The notes: generated from the sequence alone by a model not told the origin. 17,385 nucleotides of DNA from DAOUCV01 sp034432095 (GCA_034432095.1 DAOUCV010000045.1:1-17385); one strand, 5' to 3'. Positions 1-7,598 are shown, counted from the stretch's first letter. Program-made: numbers and translations.

Positions 1-22
1 CTGCCCCCACCGCTAATAAAAT

Positions 23-598
23 ATGCGACTTAAGTTCAGGACAACTAGCCTGAGCGAAGGTTTAGCGTGGCTTTTAGATAGCTTCCGAATGTCAGCCCTT
101 TTTTCAGGGCAACTATGCCTGGTTAACCGGCACATACGGCAAATCGAGCAGACCTTGGTGAGGCTGGTTGATGAAACTGAAGAGGGCAAGCATCTGCTTT
201 CAATAACTGGGCTGGGCTACATCTCGGTAGCCGGGCTGCTGGCGGAGTTGGGCTCTTTCAGGTCCTATCAAAATGCCAGGCAAATGATTAAGATGGCCGG
301 CAGCAACCCAACGGAGTCCGAATCAGCAGGCAAGCGAAAGAGCAACACCCCGATGAGCAAGAAGGGACGGCCTGGTTTACGCCACTGTGGCTGGACAGCG
401 GTAGTCTCACTTCTTGGTCGTAATCCCGAATTCCGCACCTGGGCTAAGAAATTACGTGAGCGTCCGGCACATGCTAACCCACTTAGCGGGAAAGAAATTG
501 TAGGAGCAGGTATAAACAAGCTGCTCCGTATAGGGTTTACCCTGGTGAAGAAACAGATTTATTACCAATTGCCACAGGTGGCACAGTTGGTAGGTTAG
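23..598 (+). pseudogene. IS110-family transposase, C-terminal fragment
   Basis: This 191-residue frame matches the C-terminal half of IS110/IS1111-type DEDD transposases, which move circular insertion sequences with the help of a bridge RNA. A short coiled-coil-like stretch (residues about 25-55) leads into the Transposase_20 region: LLSITGLGYISVAGLLAELG (about 58-77), the AGSNPTESESAGKRK segment that carries the family's conserved serine region, then SKKGRPGLR. Full-length family members are about 330-420 residues, and the N-terminal RuvC-like DEDD catalytic domain is absent. Two stop codons in this frame (TAATAA, 14-19) lie just upstream of the ATG at 23, so the N-terminal half cannot simply continue in frame. 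The upstream part may survive in another frame outside the window. I call it a broken copy; fragment identity is fairly sure, inactivity is inferred. Confidence 0.75.
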
Positions 599-617
599 GA
601 GGGAAGTATCACATCAG

Positions 618-736
618 GCGGGCAGGGAGATGCCGTCCCCTTTTTTGGGAACTCGAATGAGTAAGCCCGCGGACAAACATGGCGCCCCTGCCCACCTGGC
701 CAAACCCGAATGAGTATGATGGGTCTCTTTGAAAGA
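618..736 (+). ncRNA. possible IS110/IS1111 bridge-RNA-like structured region
   Basis: Directly downstream of the transposase fragment, GCGGGC (618-623) pairs with GCCCGC (665-670). Its loop contains CGAATGAGTA (654-663). A second stem, ACCC/GGGT (703-722), again shows CGAATGAGTA (707-716) at its loop, followed by the hairpin CTCTTTGAAAGAG (724-736). In IS1111-type elements the bridge RNA is encoded beside the transposase, and its two loops share a core sequence, so the arrangement is suggestive. There is no direct proof of transcription, element ends or target sites. Confidence 0.2.
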
Positions 737-998
737 GCAACCCGTATCTAACTGCTAAAGAGGGAACCGGGAAAGAAGAGGCTGGGGCCTGTCCGCCAAT
801 TGATGACAATAGAAAACTTGGCCAGAGGCTATTGACCTTCAACCAAATAGTATGTTTGTTCCCCGCCACCCCTTGCTCCAGCGTCTGGCTCAATCTTGTT
901 AGCCTGTCTATCTCCCGTATTCCTGCCTTTAACATTCTGTGCAGCATGTCCTACAGAAGTCGCTCACCTCCAGTACACAGGGTAACCGCCGTGTCCGG

Positions 999-1029
999 TG
1001 TCCCAATTACCTAGCGGTAAAATGGGACA
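999..1029. repeat. 31-bp inverted repeat
   Basis: TGTCCCA (999-1005) and TGGGACA (1023-1029) enclose TTACC (1007-1011) and GGTAA (1016-1020), so the segment folds into a two-part hairpin with a 4-nt loop. TGTCC-type ends are common in insertion sequences, so this could be a leftover IS end or a tiny palindromic element. There is no T-run behind it to make it a good terminator. Confidence 0.45.
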
Positions 1030-1228
1030 ATACCTTGCTGGCTCATTCCCTGCACCACGTCGTGCAGTAGGGTTAAACTCCTTGTCACAGCATCTGCATG
1101 ACTGACTCAGGCGGGTTCTGTGGGTGAGCGTGGGAGAGGGCATCCTTAGACTTAAACTTTCTCCCGCATACCTTACCGCACCTCCTCGGTCAGATAGTCA
1201 TCTCCTCGGTCACATCTGACGACGACGC

Positions 1229-1284
1229 CCACTAAGTGGAAGCCACTAAGTGAATAGCCCCAGTGAATAGCCGCTAGTAAATAG
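1229..1284. repeat. degenerate short tandem repeat (about 14-bp unit, four copies)
   Basis: Four successive units read CCACTAAGTGGAAG, CCACTAAGTGAATAG, CCCCAGTGAATAG and CCGCTAGTAAATAG, each beginning with CC and sharing an AGTGAATAG-like end. The copies degrade from left to right. No coding frame is associated. It may be simple replication slippage or a cluster of decayed binding sites. Confidence 0.45.
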
Positions 1285-1340
1285 CCGAATCAGTTTTCTC
1301 CTCCTCTTTTATCCCAGCCCGGGGTCACCCCCAGCCCAAT

Positions 1341-1391
1341 AAAAAAAGCCCAGGGCCGGCAAACGCCGGACGACTTTTGGGCTTTGATTTT
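1341..1391. terminator. hairpin terminator-like structure
   Basis: AAAGCCCA near 1345 pairs with TGGGCTTT ending at 1385. Between the arms is an inner CCGGC-AAAC-GCCGG stem. The outer stem is flanked by an A-run on the left and a T-rich tail (ATTTTATT) on the right, the pattern of a bidirectional intrinsic terminator. No gene reads directly into it from either side within the window, so it may belong to a lost gene. Confidence 0.5.
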
Positions 1392-1581
1392 ATTCTTAGT
1401 CCCTCACGGGCCATTTACTCCCTACTACACCCGGTCACCACAGTTGCTACATGTAAAGGTCTAAATCTGCTACACTCGCCACGTGAAGCAACGCCACGTG
1501 TAGCATGCTACCAAAAACCCCTTATCAGACGCGTTGCCCATTTCTCAGCGGCTGATCCCCCTAATAAATTAATTACCATCT

Positions 1582-1602
1582 GCCCCGAAAAGGGGCTTAT
1601 TT
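1582..1602 (+). terminator. short GNRA-loop hairpin with T-rich tail
   Basis: GCCCCGAAAAGGGGC is a compact stem closed by an A-rich loop and followed by TTATTTT, which fits a plus-strand intrinsic terminator. No plus-strand gene is recognisable just upstream. Confidence 0.4.
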
Positions 1603-1959
1603 TGACCATAGAGCGTCTCTGATCCCTCCCGGCATTTGGTCGGCACCTTCCTTACGTATTTTCGTTCTCTTCTGCCTGAAACAGTCCAGTCCCCCTCAGG
1701 ATAAAGGGTCATCTGGGAACTTGACCAGTGGCAGTCGGGCTGCCCTTGAAGGTGGCACCTATGCTGTGCCTGACCGAAAATCCGGTTGCCAAGGGCATGG
1801 GAACCGTATAAAATACTAGCGGTAGCGGGCAACTGAGGCAGGGGAATATCTCCTGCTAACCCGGTTGGAATACATGACGTTGACACCCATCAAATGAGAG
1901 GCTTCACTAAGTACGCGGTGTATTGCACATCGGACTTCGCCCCTCTTAAACTCCCCTTT

Positions 1960-4890
1960 TTACCACCGCAACGGTCTCTGCCAGGCTTCTTTTAGGTCAC
2001 TAACCGACTTAGTCACAATACACTTGCCATTTACCCCATATATTTCCAGTACCTCAGAGTCTGTAACCCGACCGATAGCGGCGAAGCTGGTACCACTCAA
2101 TGTCTTTTCAAACTCGTCTTTGTTTGCCGGAGCCACTTCAACCAGGAAGCGGCTGTTTGATTCGGAGAAAAGGATGAAGTCATCCCGGTCTATAGGCTCA
2201 CCGAGCGGGACAGCCTTCAAATGGACGGTGGCACCCAGTCCCCCGGCAAAAGCCATCTCGGCAAGGGCAACACCAATTCCACCCTCGCTACAGTCGTGGC
2301 ATGCCCTGACTAAACCCTTCTCCGTAGCCATACTCAAGCTGTTCATCAACTCGCGGGCACGCTTGGGGTCAACTTTAGGCACAGTATTGCCGATGAGACC
2401 GTAAGCCCTGAGATATTCAGACCCGCCAAGTTCACTCTGAGTCGTGCCCACTATGTAAATCAGGTCTCCAGCCTCCTTGAAGTCCATTGATACGGCTCGA
2501 CCGGTGTCTTCCATAACGCCAATGGCAGAGATAAGCAGCGTGTGCGGAATAGAGTGTATTTTACCCTCAAATTCAAACTCATTATGGAGGCTATCCTTGC
2601 CGGAGATAAAAGGAGTTTCATAGGCAATAGCCATATCGTAGCATGCCTGGGCTGCCCGGACTAAAGCCCCGAGCATCTCCGGCTCGTCGGTATTGCCCCA
2701 GCTGAAATTGTCGAGCAAGGCTACCCTGTGCAGGTTACCACCAACAGCAATAATCTGCCTTAACGCCTCATCAATAGCCGAGGCTGCCATCCAGTAGGGG
2801 TCTATGTCTCCATATTTAGGGTTTATGCCATTGGAGACAATTACGCCCATTTTAGAATCCAAAACCGGTCGGATAATGGCGGCATCACCGGGGCCATCAT
2901 TATTCTTTCCCACCAACGGCTTTAGAACACTGCCCCCCTGCACCTCATGGTCATACTGGCGTATCACCCACTCCTTACTGCACACATTCCAGGAGCCGAG
3001 AATGGCAAGCAGGGCTTCGCTTAAATCTGGAGGACAGGCAAAGTCAGGCTCGGCGTGTCTTGGTTGTTGCCATATTGCCTTTCTCCTCACCTGAGGTCGC
3101 CCGTGGTGGATGAAGTCCATACTCAGGTCGCACACCCGGTTCCCCTGATAAAAGAGTTGAAGTCGCCGGTCGCTGGTAAATTCGCCGATAACGGCTGCCT
3201 CTACGTCCTCGCTGGCGAAAAGGTTCATCAGTTCTTCAATGCGGTCTTGAGGAACCGCCAGCACCATTCGTTCCTGGGACTCGGAGACCCAGATTTCTGA
3301 ATAGGATAACCCGGCATACTTCAACGGAACCTTATCCAGGTCCACGCGCACCCCGGTCTCCTCAGCCATCTCGCCCACTGCCGAGGAAAGCCCCCCACCG
3401 CCGCAGTCGGTTATCCGGCGATACAGCCCGCGCTCTCTGGCTTGAAGCAGAACGTCAATAAGCTTCTTTTCGACAATGGGGTTGCCAATCTGAACAGAAC
3501 TGTAGGAGACGGTGCTTGACTCCTCGGTTAGCCGTTCTGAGGCAAAGGTAACACCATGAATACCATCACGCCCGGTCCTGCCCCCCACCAGCACTACCAA
3601 GTCGCCCGGCCTTTGTTGCCCTCTGCGACCAAGTTCCTTAGGCATCAACCCCAGTGTCCCACAGTAGACAAGCGGGTTGGTGGTATAACGTTCATCAAAG
3701 AGTATGGCACCATTAAGGGTAGGAATCCCGAGGCGGTTAGCATAATCCGCCACTCCAGCCCGGACACCCTTAAAGATACGCCTTGGATGTAAGACCCCCC
3801 TGGGTAGCTTCTCATAGGGAAGGTCGGGGGGGCCAAAACAGAATACATCTGTGTTCAGAATTGGTTTGGCACCTAGTCCGGTGCCAAGGGGGTCACGAAC
3901 CACCCCGCCTATCCCCGTGGCCGCTCCCCCGTACGGCTCAACCGCTGAGGGATGGTTATGGGTTTCAACCTTAAAACACAGCGCCCAGCGACCGTCAAAA
4001 TCAATGACACCCGCATTGTCCTCAAAAACAGAGATACACCACGGCTTATTCAGCTCCAGAGTAGCTTTAATGATGGTGCTCCTGAGCAAATTATCAATGG
4101 TTGAATCGCCAAAGGAGATCCTGCCCTTAAGGGTCTTGTGGACACAGTGCTCAGACCAGGTCTGCGCCAGCGTCTCAAGCTCGACATCAACCGGGTTCCG
4201 TCCTTGCTCCCTAAAGTAGGTTATAACGGCTTGAAGCTCATCCTCGGTAAAGCCAAATTGCTGCCTTACCCTTCGAAGCCCGGCATCGTCTAGCCCCAGA
4301 ATGTCTACCTGGTGTAAGTTGAATTCGTACCGAGGATTTTTTGGAAAGGCAAATTGCTCTGCTCTGACTATGTGCTGAATAATCGGGTTGACCAGAAGCC
4401 GGCTACAGATAACTTCCAACTGGTCTTCATCCAGTTCTCCCTCGATCAGGTAGCATTTAGCGGTTTTAACTGCCCTGATACCACTGATACCCAAATCCCG
4501 AACCGCTTTCATAACGGTGTCTTCAACAGGGTCAGAGACGCCAGCATTATAGGCAACCTCAACGGTATGGGATTGCTTTGTAGCCTCTCCCCCTTTTTCT
4601 TCCTCTCCTTGATAAGGAGAGAGAGAGGAATCTGTAAGAGGGACTCCGTCCCTCGTCACACCCTGTGGAGAAATGGTGAAAGACCGGTATTCTTGAGTAA
4701 CCGGGTCAGCCAGGAGTTCCCGACAAATCAAGTCTAGCTTATCGGGTGCCAGGTCAGCATCCAGCCAGTATATATCGACAACACGGACACTAGAGACCGT
4801 GGTTATGCCCAGGTCATGTATATCCCTGACCAGACTGAGCCCTCTGGTATCCGGTAAATGGTTCTTCAAGCGAACTTCTATTTTGTGCAT
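1960..4890 (-). CDS. purL: phosphoribosylformylglycinamidine synthase, PurL subunit with two PurS-like N-terminal repeats
   Basis: FGAM synthase of de novo purine synthesis (FGAR + ATP + glutamine-derived ammonia to FGAM). The 976-residue product begins with two PurS-like repeats, about 1-77 (MHKIEVRLKNHLPD...) and 108-178 (HTVEVAYNAGVSDPVEDTV...). The PurL linker and catalytic halves follow: QTWSEHCVHKTLKG, the nucleotide site around CFKVETHNHPSAVEPYGGAA, GRTGRDGIHG, and a second AIRS-like half with DCSEGGIGVALAEMA. There is no C-terminal glutaminase domain, so a separate PurQ should supply ammonia. It is longer than small-type PurL (about 720-750) and shorter than the fused type (about 1,300). 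Residues about 79-102 are encoded by a palindromic repeat. The ATG at 4890 has a weak ribosome-binding site. It is probably last in the minus-strand run behind yqeY, 90 bp away. Confidence 0.95.
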   Translation of the reverse strand: MHKIEVRLKNHLPDTRGLSLVRDIHDLGITTVSSVRVVDIYWLDADLAPDKLDLICRELLADPVTQEYRSFTISPQGVTRDGVPLTDSSLSPYQGEEEKGGEATKQSHTVEVAYNAGVSDPVEDTVMKAVRDLGISGIRAVKTAKCYLIEGELDEDQLEVICSRLLVNPIIQHIVRAEQFAFPKNPRYEFNLHQVDILGLDDAGLRRVRQQFGFTEDELQAVITYFREQGRNPVDVELETLAQTWSEHCVHKTLKGRISFGDSTIDNLLRSTIIKATLELNKPWCISVFEDNAGVIDFDGRWALCFKVETHNHPSAVEPYGGAATGIGGVVRDPLGTGLGAKPILNTDVFCFGPPDLPYEKLPRGVLHPRRIFKGVRAGVADYANRLGIPTLNGAILFDERYTTNPLVYCGTLGLMPKELGRRGQQRPGDLVVLVGGRTGRDGIHGVTFASERLTEESSTVSYSSVQIGNPIVEKKLIDVLLQARERGLYRRITDCGGGGLSSAVGEMAEETGVRVDLDKVPLKYAGLSYSEIWVSESQERMVLAVPQDRIEELMNLFASEDVEAAVIGEFTSDRRLQLFYQGNRVCDLSMDFIHHGRPQVRRKAIWQQPRHAEPDFACPPDLSEALLAILGSWNVCSKEWVIRQYDHEVQGGSVLKPLVGKNNDGPGDAAIIRPVLDSKMGVIVSNGINPKYGDIDPYWMAASAIDEALRQIIAVGGNLHRVALLDNFSWGNTDEPEMLGALVRAAQACYDMAIAYETPFISGKDSLHNEFEFEGKIHSIPHTLLISAIGVMEDTGRAVSMDFKEAGDLIYIVGTTQSELGGSEYLRAYGLIGNTVPKVDPKRARELMNSLSMATEKGLVRACHDCSEGGIGVALAEMAFAGGLGATVHLKAVPLGEPIDRDDFILFSESNSRFLVEVAPANKDEFEKTLSGTSFAAIGRVTDSEVLEIYGVNGKCIVTKSVSDLKEAWQRPLRW
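4585..4656. repeat. palindromic repeat element inside purL
   Basis: Two hairpins in tandem: TCTCCTT-gat-AAGGAGA (4604-4620), widened by flanking C-rich and G-rich arms, and GAGGGAC-tcc-GTCCCTC (4638-4654), separated by an AATCTGTAA-like spacer. The same layout occurs between genes at about 11.93, 12.68 and 16.04 kb. Here it is read in frame by purL and adds roughly 24 hydrophilic residues between the two PurS-like repeats. Confidence 0.6.
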
Positions 4891-4917
4891 GGAACGATAC
4901 CCAGCAACAACCAGAGA

Positions 4918-4948
4918 TTATTAAAGGGGCTAACGCCCCTCTAAATAA
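4918..4948. repeat. single-hairpin palindrome between yqeY and purL
   Basis: AGGGGC-TAAC-GCCCCT lies within TTAAA/CTAAATAA flanks in the 90-bp gap between yqeY and purL. It resembles the second hairpin of the dispersed repeat family standing alone. On the minus strand it could act as a weak attenuator between the two genes, since it is followed there by TTTAAT rather than a clean T-run. Confidence 0.4.
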
Positions 4949-4980
4949 ACGGTCTTCTTCTCAACCTGCCGTTCAATATG

Positions 4981-5433
4981 CTATGAGCTAAGTAACTCAG
5001 TTACCACCTCATTTATCTGACGTCCGTCGGCCCTGCCTTTAAGCTGAGCGATGAGCTTGGGCATGACCTTACCCTTATCCCTGGGGCTCTCGGCACCAAC
5101 CTCCTCAATAACCTTGCGAGCCTCAGCTATAATCTCATCCCGCGTCATCTGCTTAGGCAGGTATTCCTGCAGGACAGCCAGTTCCGCTTCTTCTTGAGCC
5201 ACCAGGTCCGGGCGGTTTCCTTTTTTGAAGGCTTCGATACTCTCTTGACGCTGTCTGGCTTCCTTAGCAATGATGCCGAGGATGTCACCATCTGCCAAAG
5301 AAGATTGACGAGCGATTTCGGCATTATGGACGGCCGCCAACACCAGGCGAATAGCTGACCGCCTCACCTTGTCCCCGTCCTTCACAGCCTGCTTGAGGTC
5401 GGCACTTAGCTTTTCTCTTAAGTTTGCTTCCAA
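4981..5433 (-). CDS. yqeY: GatB/YqeY domain protein
   Basis: A 150-residue soluble protein of the YqeY family, related to the C-terminal domain of the GatB subunit of tRNA-dependent amidotransferases; its cellular role is unsettled. Family signatures are the helical N-terminus with MLR-like KVRRSAIRLVLAAVHNAEIA (residues about 22-41), LQEYLPKQMTRDEI (about 88-101) and the C-terminal GKVMPKLIAQLKGRADGRQI segment. Length is normal for the family. The start is a TTG at 5433 with GGAAG six bases upstream. It lies 28 bp downstream of rpsU, a pairing common in bacteria, so the two are probably co-transcribed. Confidence 0.93.
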   Translation of the reverse strand: MEANLREKLSADLKQAVKDGDKVRRSAIRLVLAAVHNAEIARQSSLADGDILGIIAKEARQRQESIEAFKKGNRPDLVAQEEAELAVLQEYLPKQMTRDEIIAEARKVIEEVGAESPRDKGKVMPKLIAQLKGRADGRQINEVVTELLSS

Positions 5434-5461
5434 ATTAATCTTCCGTTACAATATCAGTTTT

Positions 5462-5650
5462 CTATCTGAGAGCCGCCCTGGCAGACTTCCGCCTCTTAGC
5501 CGCTTCCTTCCGTTTACGCTTAACGCTGGGCTTCTCAAAGTATTCCCCGCGGCGTATCTCGGAAAGGATACCAGCCTGCTGCACCCCCTTGTTGAACCGC
5601 TTGAGCAAACTCTCGAAGCTCTCATTCTCACCGGCTACTACACCAGTCAC
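5462..5650 (-). CDS. rpsU: 30S ribosomal protein S21
   Basis: A 62-residue basic protein of the bS21 family, a small-subunit protein near the anti-Shine-Dalgarno region of 16S rRNA. It shows GENESFESLLKRFNKGVQQAG (residues about 7-27), then an ILSEIRRGEYFEKPSVKRK segment and a lysine/arginine-rich tail. I choose the GTG at 5650, preceded by AGGAG about ten bases upstream in an A-rich leader. The codon puts GENESFE at the usual distance from the N-terminus. An extended -10 promoter lies about 45 bp upstream, so it likely heads an rpsU-yqeY(-purL) transcript. Confidence 0.95.
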   Translation of the reverse strand: MTGVVAGENESFESLLKRFNKGVQQAGILSEIRRGEYFEKPSVKRKRKEAAKRRKSARAALR

Positions 5651-5695
5651 CTGACATCCACTCCTTTTTTTACCCGCTTAAATACCCGGTGGCGT

Positions 5696-5704
5696 ATTAT
5701 AGCA
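5696..5704 (-). promoter_or_regulatory. extended -10 promoter of rpsU
   Basis: On the minus strand the sequence reads TGC-TATAAT, a perfect -10 hexamer with the TGn extension. The matching -35 position has only TGGGGA, so the extension probably compensates. The predicted transcript starts near 5689, leaving a leader of about 40 nt with the AGGAG ribosome-binding site. Confidence 0.6.
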
Positions 5705-5726
5705 GGTTAATAGTATCATCCCCATT

Positions 5727-7124
5727 TTAATTAGCCTGAGCCACTCTGTCAAGAATCTCACGAGCGGCGACGACGCCAGAGGCTGACGACTGAACCAAAC
5801 CACGACTAACACCAGCCCCATCCCCAACGGCAAACATGTTGCGAACCTCTGTTTCCAGGCTGGAGCTAAGCTGAGGTCGGCTGGAATAGAACTTGACCTC
5901 AACGCCGTAGAGCAGAGTGTCGGGGGAGGCTACTCCTTTAGCTAGCTTATCCATTGCCTGAAGCATCTCCACAATTCCGGTAAGGTGCCGATAGGGCAGG
6001 GCAAAACTGAGGTCACCAGGTACGGCACTCTTCAGGGTAGGCTGAACTGAGCCCCGCTCAATACGGGCGGGAGTAGAACGGTGCCCCGCCATCAGGTCAC
6101 CCAGACGCTGTAGCAACACCCCGCCACTGAGAATATTGGCCAGTCTGGCCAGATACTTACCATAGGCAATCGGCTCCCGAAAAGGCTCGGTGAAGGTGGT
6201 GCTCACCAACAGGGCAAAATTGGTATTGTTACTTCTACGGTCAGCATAGCTATGCCCGTTAACCGTGATTACCGGCTCACAACCCCCGGTAGATTCGGTA
6301 ATGACCTCACCAGCCGGACACATACAGAATGTCCTAATCCGGTCATCGAAACTTGGTGACCTGAATTCCAGTTTTGCCTCGTACAGCACATTGCTCAAAT
6401 CATCCATCACGGATGCGGGCACCTCAACCCTGACCCCAACATCAATAGGGTTAATATGCATGGTGAGGTCAAGCCGTTTTGCCTCTTTAGATAACCAATC
6501 TGCCCCTTCCCTGCCCGGAGCCAGAATTAGATAGCGAGTGGCAAACCTGTCTCCTGACGCAGTCTCAACCCCCCTGACCTCGCCCCGGTCAACAAGGATG
6601 GTGGAAGCCGTTGTCCCAAGCTGAAAGTCCACGCGTGAGGCAAGGTAGTCTCTCATCGCCTTCAGCACCGAACGGCAATGCTCCGTGCCGAGGTGACGAA
6701 GGGGCACTACGCTCAGTCGTAATCCAGCGAGAGCAGCCTGGAGACGTAACCGCTCAACTTCATCCCCAACCCCATACAGCTTATCTGAGGCGCCAAACTT
6801 ACGATACGTCTCATCAACATACCTGACCAGGGCTTCGGCCTTACCCTCCCCAAGGTAGTCAACGAGCCGACCTCCCACCTGCGGTGAGAGTGTCAGTTTA
6901 CCATCACTTAAGGCGCCGGCTCCGCCCAGACCACAAACGAGATGGCAGGGCGAGCAGGAAAGGCAAGCTCTCCCCCGGTCACGAGCCGGACATTGGCGCT
7001 CGTCAATGTCTCTCCCCTTCTCGATAAGCAGAACATCTAAGCCAGATGCTTGAGTCAATTCCAGAGCGGCAAAAATGCCGGCAGGACCACCACCCACAAT
7101 AATAACGTCGTATTTCCTAGTCAT
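5727..7124 (-). CDS. FAD-dependent oxidoreductase, COG2509-like, with a cysteine cluster
   Basis: A 465-residue flavoprotein resembling uncharacterised FAD-dependent dehydrogenases (COG2509). The N-terminal Rossmann motif is VIIVGGGPAGIFAALELTQ (residues 7-25). Then comes a cluster Cys45, Cys54, Cys57, Cys60, Cys64 immediately before GLGGAGALSDGKL, a family hallmark. RTFCMCPAGEV lies mid-protein. The C-terminal FAD motif MFAVGDGAGVSRGLVQSSASG contains the GD that binds ribityl. An alternative TTG start at 7169 sits inside the -35 box and an ATG at 7142 overlaps the -10 box, so the ATG at 7124 is the first usable one behind the promoter. Its leader would be only about 10 nt and shows no clear ribosome-binding site. 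The substrate is unknown. The cysteines could bind an Fe-S cluster. Confidence 0.85.
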   Translation of the reverse strand: MTRKYDVIIVGGGPAGIFAALELTQASGLDVLLIEKGRDIDERQCPARDRGRACLSCSPCHLVCGLGGAGALSDGKLTLSPQVGGRLVDYLGEGKAEALVRYVDETYRKFGASDKLYGVGDEVERLRLQAALAGLRLSVVPLRHLGTEHCRSVLKAMRDYLASRVDFQLGTTASTILVDRGEVRGVETASGDRFATRYLILAPGREGADWLSKEAKRLDLTMHINPIDVGVRVEVPASVMDDLSNVLYEAKLEFRSPSFDDRIRTFCMCPAGEVITESTGGCEPVITVNGHSYADRRSNNTNFALLVSTTFTEPFREPIAYGKYLARLANILSGGVLLQRLGDLMAGHRSTPARIERGSVQPTLKSAVPGDLSFALPYRHLTGIVEMLQAMDKLAKGVASPDTLLYGVEVKFYSSRPQLSSSLETEVRNMFAVGDGAGVSRGLVQSSASGVVAAREILDRVAQAN

Positions 7125-7140
7125 CTTGCCCAACAACGCC

Positions 7141-7169
7141 ATTGTATAATTCACCGCTTTACCCGTCAA
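7141..7169 (-). promoter_or_regulatory. sigma-70-type promoter of the FAD oxidoreductase
   Basis: On the minus strand TTGACG (7169-7164) and TACAAT (7146-7141) are separated by exactly 17 bp. The predicted start is near 7134, about ten bases before the ATG at 7124. Confidence 0.65.
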
Positions 7170-7175
7170 GGACTA

Positions 7176-7204
7176 TTGACATTTGCCAATTGGCGAATTA
7201 CAAT
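7176..7204 (+). promoter_or_regulatory. sigma-70-type promoter of the XRE operon, with operator-like palindrome
   Basis: TTGACA (7176-7181) and TACAAT (7199-7204) are 17 bp apart. The spacer holds the perfect palindrome GCCAATTGGC (7185-7194), extended imperfectly to 7183-7196. The predicted transcript start (7211-7212) coincides with the ATG at 7212, so the first gene is probably translated from a leaderless mRNA. The palindrome is well placed for autorepression by the XRE protein. The -35 box is only 6 bp from that of the divergent promoter. Confidence 0.7.
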
Positions 7205-7211
7205 TTAACTA

Positions 7212-7598
7212 ATGGACAGTAATCATCTAGGCACCATACTCAAGCAGCAAAGAATCTCGTTATCGCTGACACTTCAAGAGCTAGCTGGCAAGTCTGGAGT
7301 ATCGGCATCACACCTGGGCCGCATCGAGAGGGGAGAACGCTTCCCGTCAGCCCACATCCTACAGAAAATTGCCAAGCCTCTGGGTTTCGAAGAGGACGAA
7401 CTCTTTACCTTAGCAGGATATCTATCTCCGCAATCTCCGGTGATAGCTGAGAAGACCGCGCCTTATGGCAGCGACCGACTGGACCCTTACGTAGCTAGAG
7501 TTTTGGCCCAGGAGCCGCTTGAAATACAGCGAGCGGTCATTGGAATCCTCACTATCTTAAAGGGCATTGCCAAGGGCTTAAGCAAAGAAAGTAGATAG
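7212..7598 (+). CDS. XRE-family helix-turn-helix regulator
   Basis: A 128-residue protein with an N-terminal Cro/C1-type HTH at about residues 8-62: LKQQRISLSLTLQELAGKSG, then VSASHLGRIERGERFPS (recognition helix region), then LQKIAKPLGFEEDELFTLAGYL. The C-terminal 60 residues are helical with no known ligand fold that I recognise and might serve dimerisation. It is the first gene of a XRE-kinase-response regulator run, 31 bp from the kinase. No ribosome-binding site fits before the ATG at 7212, and the promoter predicts a leaderless message. The palindrome in its own promoter suggests autoregulation. Family assignment is secure; targets are unknown. Confidence 0.88.
   Translation: MDSNHLGTILKQQRISLSLTLQELAGKSGVSASHLGRIERGERFPSAHILQKIAKPLGFEEDELFTLAGYLSPQSPVIAEKTAPYGSDRLDPYVARVLAQEPLEIQRAVIGILTILKGIAKGLSKESR

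Larger units (their letters stand above)
599..1959. other. gene-poor region between the IS110 fragment and purL
   Basis: About 1.36 kb in which I find no open frame with recognisable protein features on either strand. It holds a structured stretch directly behind the transposase fragment (618-736), a 31-bp inverted repeat (999-1029), a small hairpin CTGCAC/GTGCAG (1050-1067), a degenerate tandem repeat (1229-1284), two terminator-like hairpins (1341-1391 and 1582-1602), and a palindromic patch with two CACGTG cores ending in the perfect palindrome GTAGCATGCTAC (1469-1511). The 3' edge (about 1932-1958) resembles half of the palindromic repeat family seen elsewhere in the window. The mix suggests decayed insertion sequences. 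No tRNA cloverleaf was seen. Confidence 0.6.

Noticed and set aside
609..947. 112-residue minus-strand frame behind the transposase fragment
   Set aside because: No recognisable domain, low-complexity composition, no clear ribosome-binding site, and it covers the structured stretch and direct repeats; most likely chance.
1229..1284. CRISPR array
   Set aside because: Units are about 14 bp, contiguous and without spacers; no cas gene is in the window.
1377..1886. Small open frames on both strands in the gene-poor region
   Set aside because: They cross hairpins, lack start signals and show no protein-like pattern.
3851..4219. 122-residue plus-strand frame opposite purL
   Set aside because: Antisense to the conserved catalytic region of PurL; shadow of the conserved gene.
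5434..5461. Separate promoter for yqeY
   Set aside because: The 28-bp gap has no promoter-like boxes; co-transcription with rpsU is simpler.
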